DNA from: a virus
Direction: 5' to 3' (one strand)
DNA length: 49,383 nt
Virus record (IMG/VR): IMGVR_UViG_3300001472_005966
Coordinates: 3,796-53,178 of that record
Under the pieces are notes generated by a model. It saw only the letters and a program-made list of their open reading frames with translations, was not told the DNA's origin and did not search any database. Positions 15,452-25,905 of this stretch are shown here, one piece after another. The position numbers and the translations under genes were made by a program. How positions within the stretch are numbered: position 1 is the first letter of the stretch; every line of letters starts with the position of its first letter.

Positions 15452-18400
15452 TGCCAATTAACTTTGAACTAGATTTTGTCCAGCCTTTATTAAAAGATCT
15501 GCAAAACGGCAGCTTTAAAGACGTTGAGGATTTTGCAAATGGTGTAACTAAGTATTATGTGCGAACAATAGAAAAAGGAGCACCAATAGGAATACCACCA
15601 ACACTTCCAGCACCAGCAGCATCCGGAGCCCCTGCTCCAGTAGGAACCGGTACCGGTGACAGCTTTCGATTACCGTTTAACGATGTTAGTAAGCAAAAGT
15701 TTAATAGAGCTGTGTTTGCTTATTTCAATACAAAAGAACTAATATTACAAAAAGGAAATTTAGAACAGAAAAAGAGAGCATTAGAGGGTATTATAAGAAA
15801 AGCAAAGTATCAAAAAGAATTAATACAAGGTCAGATAACTCTGATTAAGACTTTAACTCAAAAAGTGAAAGAACTTCCAATCTACATAAAAGAATTGGGT
15901 GATACTGCTAAAGAAATGTATGCATCATATAAAGCAGATTTACTAAAAGTCGTTGACGAGATAGAACAAATTGCCGCATCCGACATTGATGTTAATGTTA
16001 GCTTCAAAGACACCTTTCCAGAAGAGTATGCCGTGATAGAAACCTTAAAAAATCTAGAATTTAAAGCTAGCTCAATTGATGAAATTCGTCAAACCTTCAA
16101 TAATATTTTAACTGTTACGCAGTATATAGAGAAAGCTAATCGTGTAGCGTCTAACGAAAACGAAACTAAAAGATATATAAAAAAACGACTATCAACAGCA
16201 GCTCAAAAAATTGTAAAAATTGTAACATCATTAATAGAGCCTGAGAGCTTTAGTGATATTATGACTGAATTTATAGCTGACAAATCATATATAACTGAAG
16301 CTACAAAAAAAAGACTAAGACAAGCTGATCAAGCTGTAGAAGCTATTAAGTTTATTAAATTTATTGTAGAGCCTCAAATAGCAGTATTAAAGAAAAAAAT
16401 AGAAATCCAAAAAACAAACATAAAGACTAGAATTAACAAACAACTTGATGCACAAAAAGAAGCAATTGCTAAAAAAGCTAGTGAAATAACTGGAAAAAAG
16501 CTGAAGTCTGAGAGAGTGAAGTTGTTTGAAAAATATATAGACGATGCCAAGCGGTTAAAAAAAGAAAATGAAGCTAATATTATTAAGGCTAAAAAAACAA
16601 TAAAGCTAGTAGCAACCATAGCAAAGGAAGGAACCGCAATATTAGCAGCAGGTACAAAATTGACAGAAGATGTTATAAATGAAGTTGAAACCCTAAAGAC
16701 AGAGTTTAAAACAATAGCAGAACGTACTAAAAACGATGTTGAAGAGGTTAAGAGTATAAGTTTGTCTGGCTCAAATACATCAGGTCGATTGAGATCTTAT
16801 CTAACAAAACGTGGACTTGAGCAAGTTTACCAACCAATAAATGCAGCGGTAGGATCTTTGACAATTGATTTTATCGATATAAGAAAATTGCTAGAAAAAA
16901 CAGATAACAAATACGATCAATATGAGGATAAAATATTTTCGTTAGAAGATCAGTTTATAAAAATTGAAAACGCAGTAAGAGAGTTACAAAACCTCCCCAA
17001 AAAACAAAGACCAGCACGAACAAAAACTAAAAGAGAGCGTAGAGCTAGAAACACACTTATAACTGTTTTACAAAAGCTAGATGTATTATTGCTACGTCTA
17101 AAAATTTTTATGAACAAACAACTGCAACGAGCCGAAAAATTCGCTAACGAGCAGATAGCAAAAGCAAAGGTGCTAGCAAAACAAATTGAAATTGCAATAA
17201 TCAACTCACTACCTATTCCAGAAGAGTTAAAAGATGTTGAAACTAGAAGAGCTGCAATAGAAGAAAAAAAAGAAACAATCAAGCAGTATAAAGTAAAATT
17301 ACAACAAACAAAACAAAAAATACAAGCAAGTGCATTACTAGCATCTAACGCAGTATTAATAGGACAGAATCTAGCAGGAAAGGATTTTTCTTCCGCCTCA
17401 AACGAACAACCTCTGCAAAAAATTGCTAATGCCAAATTCCAATTCTTTACTGTAGGTGTAGATGCTAAAAGTGCTACATACAAAAAACAAGAAGATGACA
17501 AAAAGCGTTTTTTAAAAGAAATTACTACTTTAAAACAAATTGAAACATTGGTATCTATTGCAACTCTAACTCTTAAAGGTTTGAAAGATAATCCTACTAA
17601 AATTGCAAATGGACCAACAAATTTTGTTGAAGAACTCAAACGTGATTTAGAATTATTAGTGAAAAGAATCCAAAATCAACCACAGATTGATTTAACTGGT
17701 GCAGCGCAAAGCGGAGTTGATAAATCGTTTGAAATTCTTAGAAATTTTATAGAAGGACCAACTAATAATCCAAAAGGACTTATTGCTACTATAACAGATA
17801 TGAAAACTGAACTTAAAGGACGATTGTTAAGTGAGGTGATTAAACCAGTATCCTTTGGCCCACCTCTAATGAATTTAGAACAAAAATATTTAATAAAAGT
17901 CAAAAAGTTACTAGCTCAAATGATAGGAGCTGTAGAGCCTGAAGAAGAGGAGCAGAAGGAAGAAGATCGAACTAACGAAGGACTGATTACTAGCAGTTTT
18001 AAAAACAAGCAAGAGGCAAAGGAAAGAAAATTGCAAGCCGCAAGAGAAAAGCTTGCTGATAATAAAATGTACAAAGTGCTACGAGATATGTATAAAATTC
18101 TAAATGAAGGCAGAGGTTCGTTTGTAATATTTTTAATAGAAAAAATAACAGAACTACTCGAACGCTTTGAGGTGTTTGTACGTACACAAATAGATAAAGT
18201 TGTTTCTTTTATAAAAAAAGAAGTCAAAGGAAGAGTTGATAAAGAAAAAAAGCAATACGAAGATCGACTGCAAGCTATCCTCAAAAAGAAACTACAAAAC
18301 GACTTAATTCCTCAATCTATAACTTACAACATAGCGTCATTATTGTTTTGGACTGGAGCTGTGTGGACAAATACAACTGGAGCGACTTTTCAAGTAATCA

Positions 18401-18570
18401 CTATTCCACCGTTTAAAAAACTAAGAATTGATGGACGATTAGAGGGAACAGCTCCATCAGTAAGAGAGTTAGCAAAAAACTTTGAATCACAATTAACACA
18501 AATGCAAGGATTATGTATCCCTAATCCAGCAACTGGAATTCCTCCGTTTCCATTTACTGGATATAAATAA
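15451..18570 (+). CDS. Very long Lys-rich coiled-coil protein, tape-measure candidate
   Basis: This 1039-residue protein is dominated by charged helices with heptad spacing from about residue 85 to 970, for example IRKAKYQKELIQGQITLIKT and QKIQASALLASNAVLIGQNL. It is rich in Lys, Glu, Ile and Gln. The N-terminal 80 residues include a Pro/Ala/Gly linker (TLPAPAASGAPAPVGTGTG), and the last 90 residues form a compact end (SLLFWTGAVWTNTTG...PPFPFTGYK). Length, helicity and position before the gp25/gp6 genes fit a tape-measure protein, which sets tail length. At about 0.15 nm per residue the helix would span roughly 150 nm, longer than in T4. I see no clear transmembrane segments, which weakens the case; a baseplate scaffold is the alternative. 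Confidence 0.45.
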   Translation: MPINFELDFVQPLLKDLQNGSFKDVEDFANGVTKYYVRTIEKGAPIGIPPTLPAPAASGAPAPVGTGTGDSFRLPFNDVSKQKFNRAVFAYFNTKELILQKGNLEQKKRALEGIIRKAKYQKELIQGQITLIKTLTQKVKELPIYIKELGDTAKEMYASYKADLLKVVDEIEQIAASDIDVNVSFKDTFPEEYAVIETLKNLEFKASSIDEIRQTFNNILTVTQYIEKANRVASNENETKRYIKKRLSTAAQKIVKIVTSLIEPESFSDIMTEFIADKSYITEATKKRLRQADQAVEAIKFIKFIVEPQIAVLKKKIEIQKTNIKTRINKQLDAQKEAIAKKASEITGKKLKSERVKLFEKYIDDAKRLKKENEANIIKAKKTIKLVATIAKEGTAILAAGTKLTEDVINEVETLKTEFKTIAERTKNDVEEVKSISLSGSNTSGRLRSYLTKRGLEQVYQPINAAVGSLTIDFIDIRKLLEKTDNKYDQYEDKIFSLEDQFIKIENAVRELQNLPKKQRPARTKTKRERRARNTLITVLQKLDVLLLRLKIFMNKQLQRAEKFANEQIAKAKVLAKQIEIAIINSLPIPEELKDVETRRAAIEEKKETIKQYKVKLQQTKQKIQASALLASNAVLIGQNLAGKDFSSASNEQPLQKIANAKFQFFTVGVDAKSATYKKQEDDKKRFLKEITTLKQIETLVSIATLTLKGLKDNPTKIANGPTNFVEELKRDLELLVKRIQNQPQIDLTGAAQSGVDKSFEILRNFIEGPTNNPKGLIATITDMKTELKGRLLSEVIKPVSFGPPLMNLEQKYLIKVKKLLAQMIGAVEPEEEEQKEEDRTNEGLITSSFKNKQEAKERKLQAAREKLADNKMYKVLRDMYKILNEGRGSFVIFLIEKITELLERFEVFVRTQIDKVVSFIKKEVKGRVDKEKKQYEDRLQAILKKKLQNDLIPQSITYNIASLLFWTGAVWTNTTGATFQVITIPPFKKLRIDGRLEGTAPSVRELAKNFESQLTQMQGLCIPNPATGIPPFPFTGYK

Positions 18571-18578
18571 AAACTTGC

Positions 18579-18587
18579 CTATTTATA
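18579..18587 (+). promoter_or_regulatory. Candidate late promoter box before the wedge genes
   Basis: CTATTTATA inside CCTATTTATATAAAA, identical over 15 nt to the boxes at 10390 and 28389. The core begins 26 nt before ATG 18606. Confidence 0.65.
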
Positions 18588-18605
18588 TAAAACAACACTA
18601 TTATT

Positions 18606-19040
18606 ATGAAAGCAATAGATTTTGCAAAACTCCTAAAGGAGATTATCAGAAAGGAAGTGCGAACGGTTATACGACAAGAGTTACGAGAAGCACTAAAAAC
18701 AAACAAACAACCAATCAAAGAGCGCGCTAATGATATACATAGCACCACACACGCTCCAGTAACTCAGCAACCAATTCACAAGACTGGAAATGCTAGTTTG
18801 GATGGAATATTAATGGAAACTGCAAATGCCATGAGAAATGGTCAAGCAGCTCCACTTGGTGATGATGGAGCATATCCAGAAATGGCACCACAATTTACAG
18901 CTGATCAAGCGCAAGGATTTGGACACATGGCTAGCCAACAGACAGCTATGCCTCCATCTGGAACAGACGCTTTTGTTAAAGACTACTCATCAATTATGAA
19001 GTCAGCAGAAGCAATACACGATAAAAAGTATAATAGATAA
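18606..19040 (+). CDS. Small structural-block protein
   Basis: The 144-residue protein has a strongly charged N-terminal helix (FAKLLKEIIRKEVRTVIRQ, then ELREALKTNK; residues 6-35). A polar, probably flexible remainder is rich in Gln, Ala, Met and Pro (QAAPLGDDGAYPEMAPQFTA). The N-terminal helix contains L-K-E and L-R-E motifs, which would also match prohead-protease sites, but the gene lies in the tail block, so I give that little weight. It overlaps the gp25-like gene (TAATG). I cannot assign a function beyond a probable virion or assembly role. Confidence 0.55.
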   Translation: MKAIDFAKLLKEIIRKEVRTVIRQELREALKTNKQPIKERANDIHSTTHAPVTQQPIHKTGNASLDGILMETANAMRNGQAAPLGDDGAYPEMAPQFTADQAQGFGHMASQQTAMPPSGTDAFVKDYSSIMKSAEAIHDKKYNR

Positions 19041-19483
19041 TGGCAATAGAGATAAACCAACCAGCATTAGATTTTGAACGAGATGTAGCAATAGGTTTTG
19101 ATTTACCTATGAATTCATCCCGCGGGTCTGGTTTTGCTCTAAATTACACATCACTAGATCAAGCGGTGGCTAATGCTAAAAATCTACTACTCACCAACCA
19201 TGGCGAAAGACCTATGCGTCCAACTTTTGGTTGTAATTTGCGAGGAGTTTTATTTAACAATAATACAGATGAATTTGTAGAAGAAATAGATGAATTAATT
19301 CGTGAGAGTTTTAAGGTGCAATTGCCGTATATTAATATTCAAAAACTAGAAGTATTAAGATCAGAAACTAATCCAAACTTATTAGGCATTTCATTAAGTA
19401 TAAATTTAATTGGAAACGAATTCGATACAAGACAGATAGATGTTACGTTTGATAATGATAGTGAAACACCAACAAACTACTAA
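19040..19483 (+). CDS. 25: Baseplate wedge subunit gp25-like
   Basis: The 147-residue protein matches the gp25/GPW family of baseplate wedge proteins, relatives of TssE of the type VI secretion system. The pattern is clear: SLDQAVANAKNLLLTNHGER (residues 35-54), then PMRPTFGCNLRGVLFNNNTD, with the conserved Arg-Pro...Phe-Gly-x-Leu arrangement, then a helix EIDELIRESFKVQLPYINIQ and closing beta strands (LGISLSINLIG). It joins the wedge to the tail sheath and hub. TAATG overlap with the upstream gene and a 2-nt gap to the gp6-like gene show that it is part of a wedge operon. Confidence 0.9.
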   Translation: MAIEINQPALDFERDVAIGFDLPMNSSRGSGFALNYTSLDQAVANAKNLLLTNHGERPMRPTFGCNLRGVLFNNNTDEFVEEIDELIRESFKVQLPYINIQKLEVLRSETNPNLLGISLSINLIGNEFDTRQIDVTFDNDSETPTNY

Positions 19484-19485
19484 GC

Positions 19486-21432
19486 ATGCCAACAGAGCCA
19501 TCAAAAAATATACAATATTTAGGAAGAGACTTTGATACGATCAAAGAAGGATTGGTAGAGTTTGTCAAAAACTACTACCCTAACACAGCTAATGATTTTA
19601 ACGAAGCATCGCCTGGTATGATGTTTCTTGAGTTGATAGCCTATGTTGGAGATACATTAAATTATTATATAGATTCTCAATTTAAAGAATCCCAACTCCT
19701 TCAAGCAACTGAAAGAAGAAACGTACTAGCAATCGCAGCTGCTATGGGATATAAGCCGTTAATCAGTGTTCCTGCTACTGTAGATTTAGACGTGTTTCAA
19801 CTAATGCCTTCTACAGGAACTGGAGACAACGCAGTCCCAGACACAAGATATGCTTTAAAGATACAGCCTGGCATGCAAGCTCAAGCTGTGCTATCTCAAC
19901 TCATCGAGAACTCTTACAATGCTAATAGTACAGACCAATCTAATGTAGTAGATTTTTATGTTCAAGAAGCGGTTGATTTTTCAATCAATACAGCAGACGA
20001 TCCAATTGAATTTCAAGTTTATAGCATAGATGGAACTGGAAATTACGAATACTTTTTAGCTAAAAAAACTGTTAAAGCTGTGTCCGCAACTCCTCAAGTA
20101 TATGAAGAAGAGGTAGGTTCAGTTAAAAAGTTTTATAAATTCAAAATACCTTTTAACGATATAAACAATCCTAACTTTATTGGAATAGATTCGATCATAG
20201 ATTCAGACGGAAACACATGGACAGAAGTTCCATACTTAGCTCAAGACACAATATTTGAAGCTGTAACCAATACAGCATTAAACGATCCAGATGCAGCTGT
20301 ATATAGCGATGAGATTCCTTATCTTCTAAAGCTAAAAAAAGTACCACGACGATTTGTTACACGAATACTAGACGACGGTATTGAGATACAGTTTGGTAGT
20401 GGGATAAGTAACTCAGCAGATGAAGAATTGCTACCAACTCCAGAAAACATAGGATTGAATTTACCAACTGGAAAAATAGATATAGACCAAGCTATTGATC
20501 CCAACTCACCTGGAATTACAAAAGCTTATGGTATTGCACCATCTAACACAACCCTTACTGTAACTTATTTGACTGGAGGAGGTATAAAATCAAATATAGC
20601 TAGTGATCAGATAACAAACCTGACAGCTGTAGATACAAATACTGATAGTTTTCCTATAACCACTGGAATGTTAAACACAACAGTGTTAAACTCAATTGCA
20701 TGCAACAATCCAACCCCAGCTGTTGGAGGAAGATCGCAAGAGACTTTAGAAGAGGTTCGACAAAACGCCATTAAGCAGCTTTCAACACAAAATAGAGCAG
20801 TAACGCGAGACGATTATTTAATAAGAGCGATGACTATGCCTCCAAAATTTGGAAGCGTTAGCAAAGTTTTCATCACCCCAGACGAACAAAATAACCTACT
20901 AACAAGTGATGTAGGTGATACGGTGTCAAACCCTCTTGCAATGAATATGTATGTGTTAGGTTATAATAGCAATAAAAGCTTAATGACAACAAACAATGCT
21001 ATCAAAGAGAATCTTAAAACATATCTTTCCCAATACCGAATGTTGACTGACAGCATTAACTTACGTGACGCTTTTGTTGTAAATATACAAGTAAACTTTG
21101 ACATTATACCCTTGAGAGATCGTAATGCAAACGAAGTACTGCTTAATTGTATTAATAAAGTACAAGACTTTTTTAATATTGATAAATGGCAAATAAACCA
21201 GCCGATACAATATACAGATATTTACAACACACTTCTGCAAGTACCTGGTGTACAGACAGTAACAAATGTTATAATCAATAACCTTAATGATTCAAGTTTA
21301 GGATATAGCAATATTGCTTACAACATACAAGATTCAACTAGAAATGGAATTATATACCCAAGCCTTGACCCAATGATATTTGAAGTAAAATTTCCATCTA
21401 ACAATATTAAAGGACGAGTAGTAAATTATTAA
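19486..21432 (+). CDS. 6: Baseplate wedge protein gp6/baseplate J-like
   Basis: The 648-residue protein has the hallmark N-terminus of gp6-type wedge proteins: IQYLGRDFDTIKEGLVEFVK, SPGMMFLELIAYVGDTLNYY and ESQLLQATERRNVLAIAAAM (residues about 9-86). The C-terminal half contains the J-like core, GRSQETLEEVRQNAIKQLST, then NRAVTRDDYLIRAM and a closing region with FFNIDKWQINQPIQYTDIYN. gp6 forms the ring that holds baseplate wedges together and is the counterpart of P2 gpJ. The length is close to T4 gp6 (660 residues). It directly follows gp25, as in many contractile-tail phages. Confidence 0.9.
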   Translation: MPTEPSKNIQYLGRDFDTIKEGLVEFVKNYYPNTANDFNEASPGMMFLELIAYVGDTLNYYIDSQFKESQLLQATERRNVLAIAAAMGYKPLISVPATVDLDVFQLMPSTGTGDNAVPDTRYALKIQPGMQAQAVLSQLIENSYNANSTDQSNVVDFYVQEAVDFSINTADDPIEFQVYSIDGTGNYEYFLAKKTVKAVSATPQVYEEEVGSVKKFYKFKIPFNDINNPNFIGIDSIIDSDGNTWTEVPYLAQDTIFEAVTNTALNDPDAAVYSDEIPYLLKLKKVPRRFVTRILDDGIEIQFGSGISNSADEELLPTPENIGLNLPTGKIDIDQAIDPNSPGITKAYGIAPSNTTLTVTYLTGGGIKSNIASDQITNLTAVDTNTDSFPITTGMLNTTVLNSIACNNPTPAVGGRSQETLEEVRQNAIKQLSTQNRAVTRDDYLIRAMTMPPKFGSVSKVFITPDEQNNLLTSDVGDTVSNPLAMNMYVLGYNSNKSLMTTNNAIKENLKTYLSQYRMLTDSINLRDAFVVNIQVNFDIIPLRDRNANEVLLNCINKVQDFFNIDKWQINQPIQYTDIYNTLLQVPGVQTVTNVIINNLNDSSLGYSNIAYNIQDSTRNGIIYPSLDPMIFEVKFPSNNIKGRVVNY

Positions 21433-21433
21433 T

Positions 21434-22555
21434 ATGATACTAAGATTCTATCCAAAAAAAGACACAACAATATACGAAAACTCACCAGAAACAAACGCTG
21501 GGTTAGATAGTGTATTAGATATATCCAAAGCAGCAGCTACCGGATCAACTGGAGCAGCAGCTACATCAAGTTTTAACTCGAGAATATTGTTGGATTTTGA
21601 TTATACTGCAGTTTCAAAGAGTATTGTAGATTTGGGATATGATCCAAATACTTTTGATTTTGGTGTAAAACTATACGCTACAGAAGCATCTGAAATTCCT
21701 TTAGACTACTCCCTAGAAGCTTTTCCTATATCACAATCATGGAATATGGGAATTGGCAAAAAAGGAACAACTCCTGCAACGACAGAGGGTTGTAGTTGGT
21801 ATTATAGACAAGGGAAAACAACACCAACCACTGCGTGGCTGACTGAATCATTTGCAGAATTATCAACTGGCTCTTGGTCTGTGAATCCAGGAGGTGGTAC
21901 ATGGTACACATCGAGTCAAGCATCACAATCGTTTAGTTACACAACGACTGACGTTGATATGGACATTACAAGCATTATTCGTGAAGTGCAAAGTGGAGCT
22001 GTAGATTTCAATGGAATTATAATAAAAAAGACAGATACTGACGAAAAATCTCTAACTAAGTTTGGAAACCTAAGCTTCTACAGTAAGGAGACGCATACAA
22101 TATATGCACCGGTACTTGAAGCACGGTTTGACGAATCAAATTATCAAACCAACACCGGATCGCTCACAGTATTAGATACAGAAGAAGATTATAATTTAGT
22201 ATGTACAAATTTAAGAGAAGTTTATAAAGAAACAGCTAGACCAAAATTTAACTTCGCTCCGCGATACAGGTATCCAGCTTTATTATTTCAGACATCCTCA
22301 CTATTCTTAGACTCTTACAGACTTCCAACTGGATCGCAATATGCTGTGTATTATGCAAATTCCGATGATGCAGTAATCCCATTTTCTGAATACACCTATA
22401 TGGCATCTGATAGTAGAGGAAGCTTTTTTAGATTGCATCTTGACAGTTTTCAACCTGAAAGATATTATCGAATAATGATTAAAGTGCCAGAAGACGATAA
22501 TGTAAGCTACGAAGTACGGGATCATAATTTTATATTCAAAATAGAAAGACAGTAA
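21434..22555 (+). CDS. Baseplate/tail protein with DNRLRE-like N-terminal domain
   Basis: The 373-residue protein begins with ILRFYPKKDTTIYENSPETN and AGLDSVLDISKAA, then SRILLDFDYTAV. This is the pattern of DNRLRE (CBM96-type) beta-sandwich domains often found in surface and adhesion proteins. A Trp/Tyr/Ser-rich middle part (CSWYYRQGKTTPTTAWLTES and on) and a C-terminal beta-rich part (about 245-373, NFAPRYRYPALLF, PERYYRIMIKVPEDDN) follow. It sits 1 nt after the gp6-like gene, in the wedge block, so it is probably a peripheral baseplate subunit. The specific role is unknown. Confidence 0.55.
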   Translation: MILRFYPKKDTTIYENSPETNAGLDSVLDISKAAATGSTGAAATSSFNSRILLDFDYTAVSKSIVDLGYDPNTFDFGVKLYATEASEIPLDYSLEAFPISQSWNMGIGKKGTTPATTEGCSWYYRQGKTTPTTAWLTESFAELSTGSWSVNPGGGTWYTSSQASQSFSYTTTDVDMDITSIIREVQSGAVDFNGIIIKKTDTDEKSLTKFGNLSFYSKETHTIYAPVLEARFDESNYQTNTGSLTVLDTEEDYNLVCTNLREVYKETARPKFNFAPRYRYPALLFQTSSLFLDSYRLPTGSQYAVYYANSDDAVIPFSEYTYMASDSRGSFFRLHLDSFQPERYYRIMIKVPEDDNVSYEVRDHNFIFKIERQ

Positions 22556-22564
22556 AACCAAAGC

Positions 22565-25500
22565 ATGGAATACAATCAACAAAACATATTCTATGCAAAG
22601 GAAGGCGAGTACGTTACACTAACTGGCCAACCTTACATTGGCGCTTTTCATAAGATGCCATCTGGAGCTCTTATGACCGGAACTGGACACTCTGACACTT
22701 CTGAGGTGATTGTGTTATTTACAAACAGACGAACAGTGAATTCGGATCCTCTCGAAACTACTTCACCAAACACGGATTTAAACGAAAACAACACAGTGTA
22801 TGATTTGCTACCCGTGCTAGTAAATAAACCTCCCATTATAACAAACCCAATTACAAACGCATCAACTCCATCTGTAAAACCTTATGCAGCTGCAAAAACT
22901 TCACTAAAAGGAAATCACATGTACCAGTTTCCTGACGGAACTGTTAAAGTTCATGCTGGAACTACAATTGTGTTGAGAATTGAAGCTGAACAACCTGATG
23001 TATTTAATGTTGAAAACGGAGTGTTAAAGATAATTCCACCTAAAACAGAACTCACTTATAGATGGAATTTAGACGGTGATAATATTGTTGCCAATGATGC
23101 AGTACCAGACTTGCGATCATCAAGGATAGTAAATGGCAACACGCTTACAATTAAAAATATTTGTCCACAATTTGCTGGCACTTATGGATGCATAGTCTCT
23201 AATGACATAGGTGCAACAGATGGTGGTTCTATTAACCTAGAGGTATTCAACTCAGACCTTGATAGTTTTTTTTATACCAACCTTATACAAAATCCTAATG
23301 GTAGAGTAGGAGGTGAGCTTTCAGCAGATAATTGGAATACTGTAGGTGGTGATGTTATTTCACGAAAATTAATACAAAAAAGTAATGGATTTCGCGACAA
23401 GAGAATAGCTGTAGATTCTATGAATCCAGATTTTCGTTGGACTAAAGAGATGCTACACCCTAAGCCATATCAACTTGAAGGAGGTGTCTTACAAAACAAT
23501 CCTCTAAAACGAATTGATTCTTACTTTGCTAAAGAAAATCATGAATATATTCTTAACGGTGGATCAACCACTTTAGAAGTGTATCAAGATATCGATCTAA
23601 TAGACATACGAAATCAAATAAATGGATCTATTTATGGAGTAGGTGGCGTTCGAGCAATAATTTCCTTTTACCTAGGAATGGCTGTACACAACTTTATCCC
23701 AGCATGGCCAAACATTACTCCTGACGCAGCAACAGACATCGAAAACTACGACATTAATAATCCAAGAATGGGTTATTTCAACTTTAGAAGGATGGGTCCG
23801 GGTTTTGTGCAAGAAAGAATTTATGTTGAAATTGAAGAATATGATCGTGAAGAAAGATTACTTAGTTTAGATCCAACTGGTAATCCACGAAAAACATTAG
23901 ATCGTATAGTTGATCCATGGAATAGTCGTATTCCAAAATATTACAATCAAAGATACTTTGCTGATCCTGAAGAAGATGGAAGACCTGCTTCAATAGACGG
24001 TGATAGCCGGGATCAACATCTGTATGTTATAGATGAATTGAATCCAAACCCAGCAGATCGCTATACCTATGGTCAGTATGCCGAATTTCACAAAATAGAA
24101 CTTCCGTTCTTGAATCCTAAAACTAACAAAATTCGTATTAATTTTACTATTGAAGTAATGGGTGATCTTGGATTTGTAATGCAAGAAACGAAAATAGGAT
24201 TACCAGTCACATCTTTACGAAGTGGCGTGTTTGCTCAACCTGGTTGGCAGGGCACATTTGCTCAAAACAGTCCATCCAATAAGACAAATCAACCATCCTC
24301 GGAGCGTAGAATTATTGATGTCATAAAAAACGAATACAGAACAAGCGCATCTTGGCCTAATTCGGTAGAACAACGATTACCAAAATCACCATCATCAAAA
24401 GCGTTTGCGACGGGATTCAACTTATGTTTAATCCCCAATGAAACAGGAAAAGAGGCAGAAATAAGAGCAACTGTAGATAACATATATACACAAAACCAAA
24501 CAGTAAAAGCACTTGTACCTGGTCCAATAGAAGACACTACTGCCACTGAACAAACAAAATATAAACATATTGATGTGAGTTTTGGTTTAGACAAATTCAC
24601 TAGTATTATTAATGTAAAAGTTGAGAGTTATGATCCAAGTAAACCATCTAATAAAGAGGTAGAACAGTATATAGCAGGATTATTTCCATTCCTACCAAGC
24701 TCAACAACAACACTACCGTCCGCTCCCACAATACAAGGAGGTGATAATCTAAACACCAACCCTCCTGGAGGATTGTTTAATAACATGACAAAAACAAACG
24801 GTTTATTGTCCCCAATATACATACAACCTATAGACGATCCACTCCAAACTAGATATACGCAGCTACACACTCAAACTCTAGACAAAGGAGTAACAAATAG
24901 ACTATTTGATCCAAATCCAACAATAGCTCCAAGGTTTCCAATATACTGGTACACTCTTAAAGATGAGGATAAGATAAACATATACGAAACAGGATCTGTA
25001 ACAACCGGTGCTTTAGAAAAATACACATACTGGGCTGTCCCGGGTTCAGATCTCAACTACGGACAATATATACAAAACTGGAATAACGGGCCTTTTTCAC
25101 CGGGTCAAGGTTTCTTTAAGCCTAAGATGGATGAAAAAGAAACTACTTGGATGCAGGAGAGTAGATTCATTATAACATTAGGTGTGCATTATGTCAGTGA
25201 GAGTGTAGATAATACCGGAAGTTTATTTGCTGTAGATAATTATTATTTAGACTGCAAACCAGATCAAGCTATTATACACAAAACACCAAACCTAGGAGGT
25301 GTTGAGTATTTGCCAAGTTTTGATAAGTTTGAGTATCCATCAGAAAACGATATTACTAATCTTGCTAATCCAAACGCCAACACCGCATTTGCAGTGCAAG
25401 GATTAACTCCAGAAAACAATACGACTGATGGTGGTACAAAAGTATATAAGTCGTTTGGTAGTGCGTCTATTAACATGAAGCCCGTTGTAATAGATATAGG

Positions 25501-25897
25501 TAAAACAGCGGGATCAAATATAAAAACAGCTACAATAAGATTACCTGATGAGTTTTTAACTCGTTCAAGACTTCAAGGAGGTTTAGGCATACCTATGGAG
25601 GATATAGATGGAAGTGGCTCAATGGGTCCTGCTTCAAATTATTTTGTATGCTTATACGGAGTACGGCCTGCAACACTAGCTAATAAGATAGAAGGATTTA
25701 CAGAAGCTGATAACGGAAGTGATGTACTGCTTACTGATACATTTGTAGGAACACCTTTGGCAGGTAGTGATGCATCTCGAAACATAAACTACCTAGTAAA
25801 AAACATTAAAATAGACCGAGTTGATTATCAAGAAGGAAGCGAGGAAGATCCACTCTTAAATTACAGCGGATATACTCCGTCAATAGGAGAGCCTTAA
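22565..25897 (+). CDS. Large virion protein with Ig-like domain (paralogue of next gene)
   Basis: The 1110-residue protein carries an immunoglobulin-like domain at about residues 130-225, with LTYRWNLDGD (the Trp strand) and the tyrosine-corner strand AGTYGCIVSNDIG. Directly after it comes DLDSFFYTNLIQNPNGRVGG, which also follows the Ig domain of the next gene. Long beta-rich regions follow (for example LPFLNPKTNKIRINFTIEVM). The C-terminal region ends in KNIKIDRVDYQEGSEEDP. Ig-like domains on tails usually assist weak attachment to the cell surface or stabilise appendages. Gene position indicates a baseplate or proximal fibre protein. No cleavage or enzymatic motif is seen. Confidence 0.6.
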   Translation: MEYNQQNIFYAKEGEYVTLTGQPYIGAFHKMPSGALMTGTGHSDTSEVIVLFTNRRTVNSDPLETTSPNTDLNENNTVYDLLPVLVNKPPIITNPITNASTPSVKPYAAAKTSLKGNHMYQFPDGTVKVHAGTTIVLRIEAEQPDVFNVENGVLKIIPPKTELTYRWNLDGDNIVANDAVPDLRSSRIVNGNTLTIKNICPQFAGTYGCIVSNDIGATDGGSINLEVFNSDLDSFFYTNLIQNPNGRVGGELSADNWNTVGGDVISRKLIQKSNGFRDKRIAVDSMNPDFRWTKEMLHPKPYQLEGGVLQNNPLKRIDSYFAKENHEYILNGGSTTLEVYQDIDLIDIRNQINGSIYGVGGVRAIISFYLGMAVHNFIPAWPNITPDAATDIENYDINNPRMGYFNFRRMGPGFVQERIYVEIEEYDREERLLSLDPTGNPRKTLDRIVDPWNSRIPKYYNQRYFADPEEDGRPASIDGDSRDQHLYVIDELNPNPADRYTYGQYAEFHKIELPFLNPKTNKIRINFTIEVMGDLGFVMQETKIGLPVTSLRSGVFAQPGWQGTFAQNSPSNKTNQPSSERRIIDVIKNEYRTSASWPNSVEQRLPKSPSSKAFATGFNLCLIPNETGKEAEIRATVDNIYTQNQTVKALVPGPIEDTTATEQTKYKHIDVSFGLDKFTSIINVKVESYDPSKPSNKEVEQYIAGLFPFLPSSTTTLPSAPTIQGGDNLNTNPPGGLFNNMTKTNGLLSPIYIQPIDDPLQTRYTQLHTQTLDKGVTNRLFDPNPTIAPRFPIYWYTLKDEDKINIYETGSVTTGALEKYTYWAVPGSDLNYGQYIQNWNNGPFSPGQGFFKPKMDEKETTWMQESRFIITLGVHYVSESVDNTGSLFAVDNYYLDCKPDQAIIHKTPNLGGVEYLPSFDKFEYPSENDITNLANPNANTAFAVQGLTPENNTTDGGTKVYKSFGSASINMKPVVIDIGKTAGSNIKTATIRLPDEFLTRSRLQGGLGIPMEDIDGSGSMGPASNYFVCLYGVRPATLANKIEGFTEADNGSDVLLTDTFVGTPLAGSDASRNINYLVKNIKIDRVDYQEGSEEDPLLNYSGYTPSIGEP

Positions 25898-25905
25898 AAC
25901 AACAT

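Noticed and set aside
16950-17639. A 229-codon open frame on the minus strand
   Set aside because: It lies wholly within the coiled-coil gene on the + strand. Its Phe/Ser/Cys-rich product is what the complement of Lys/Glu/Ala-rich coding sequence gives, and no promoter or start signal supports it.
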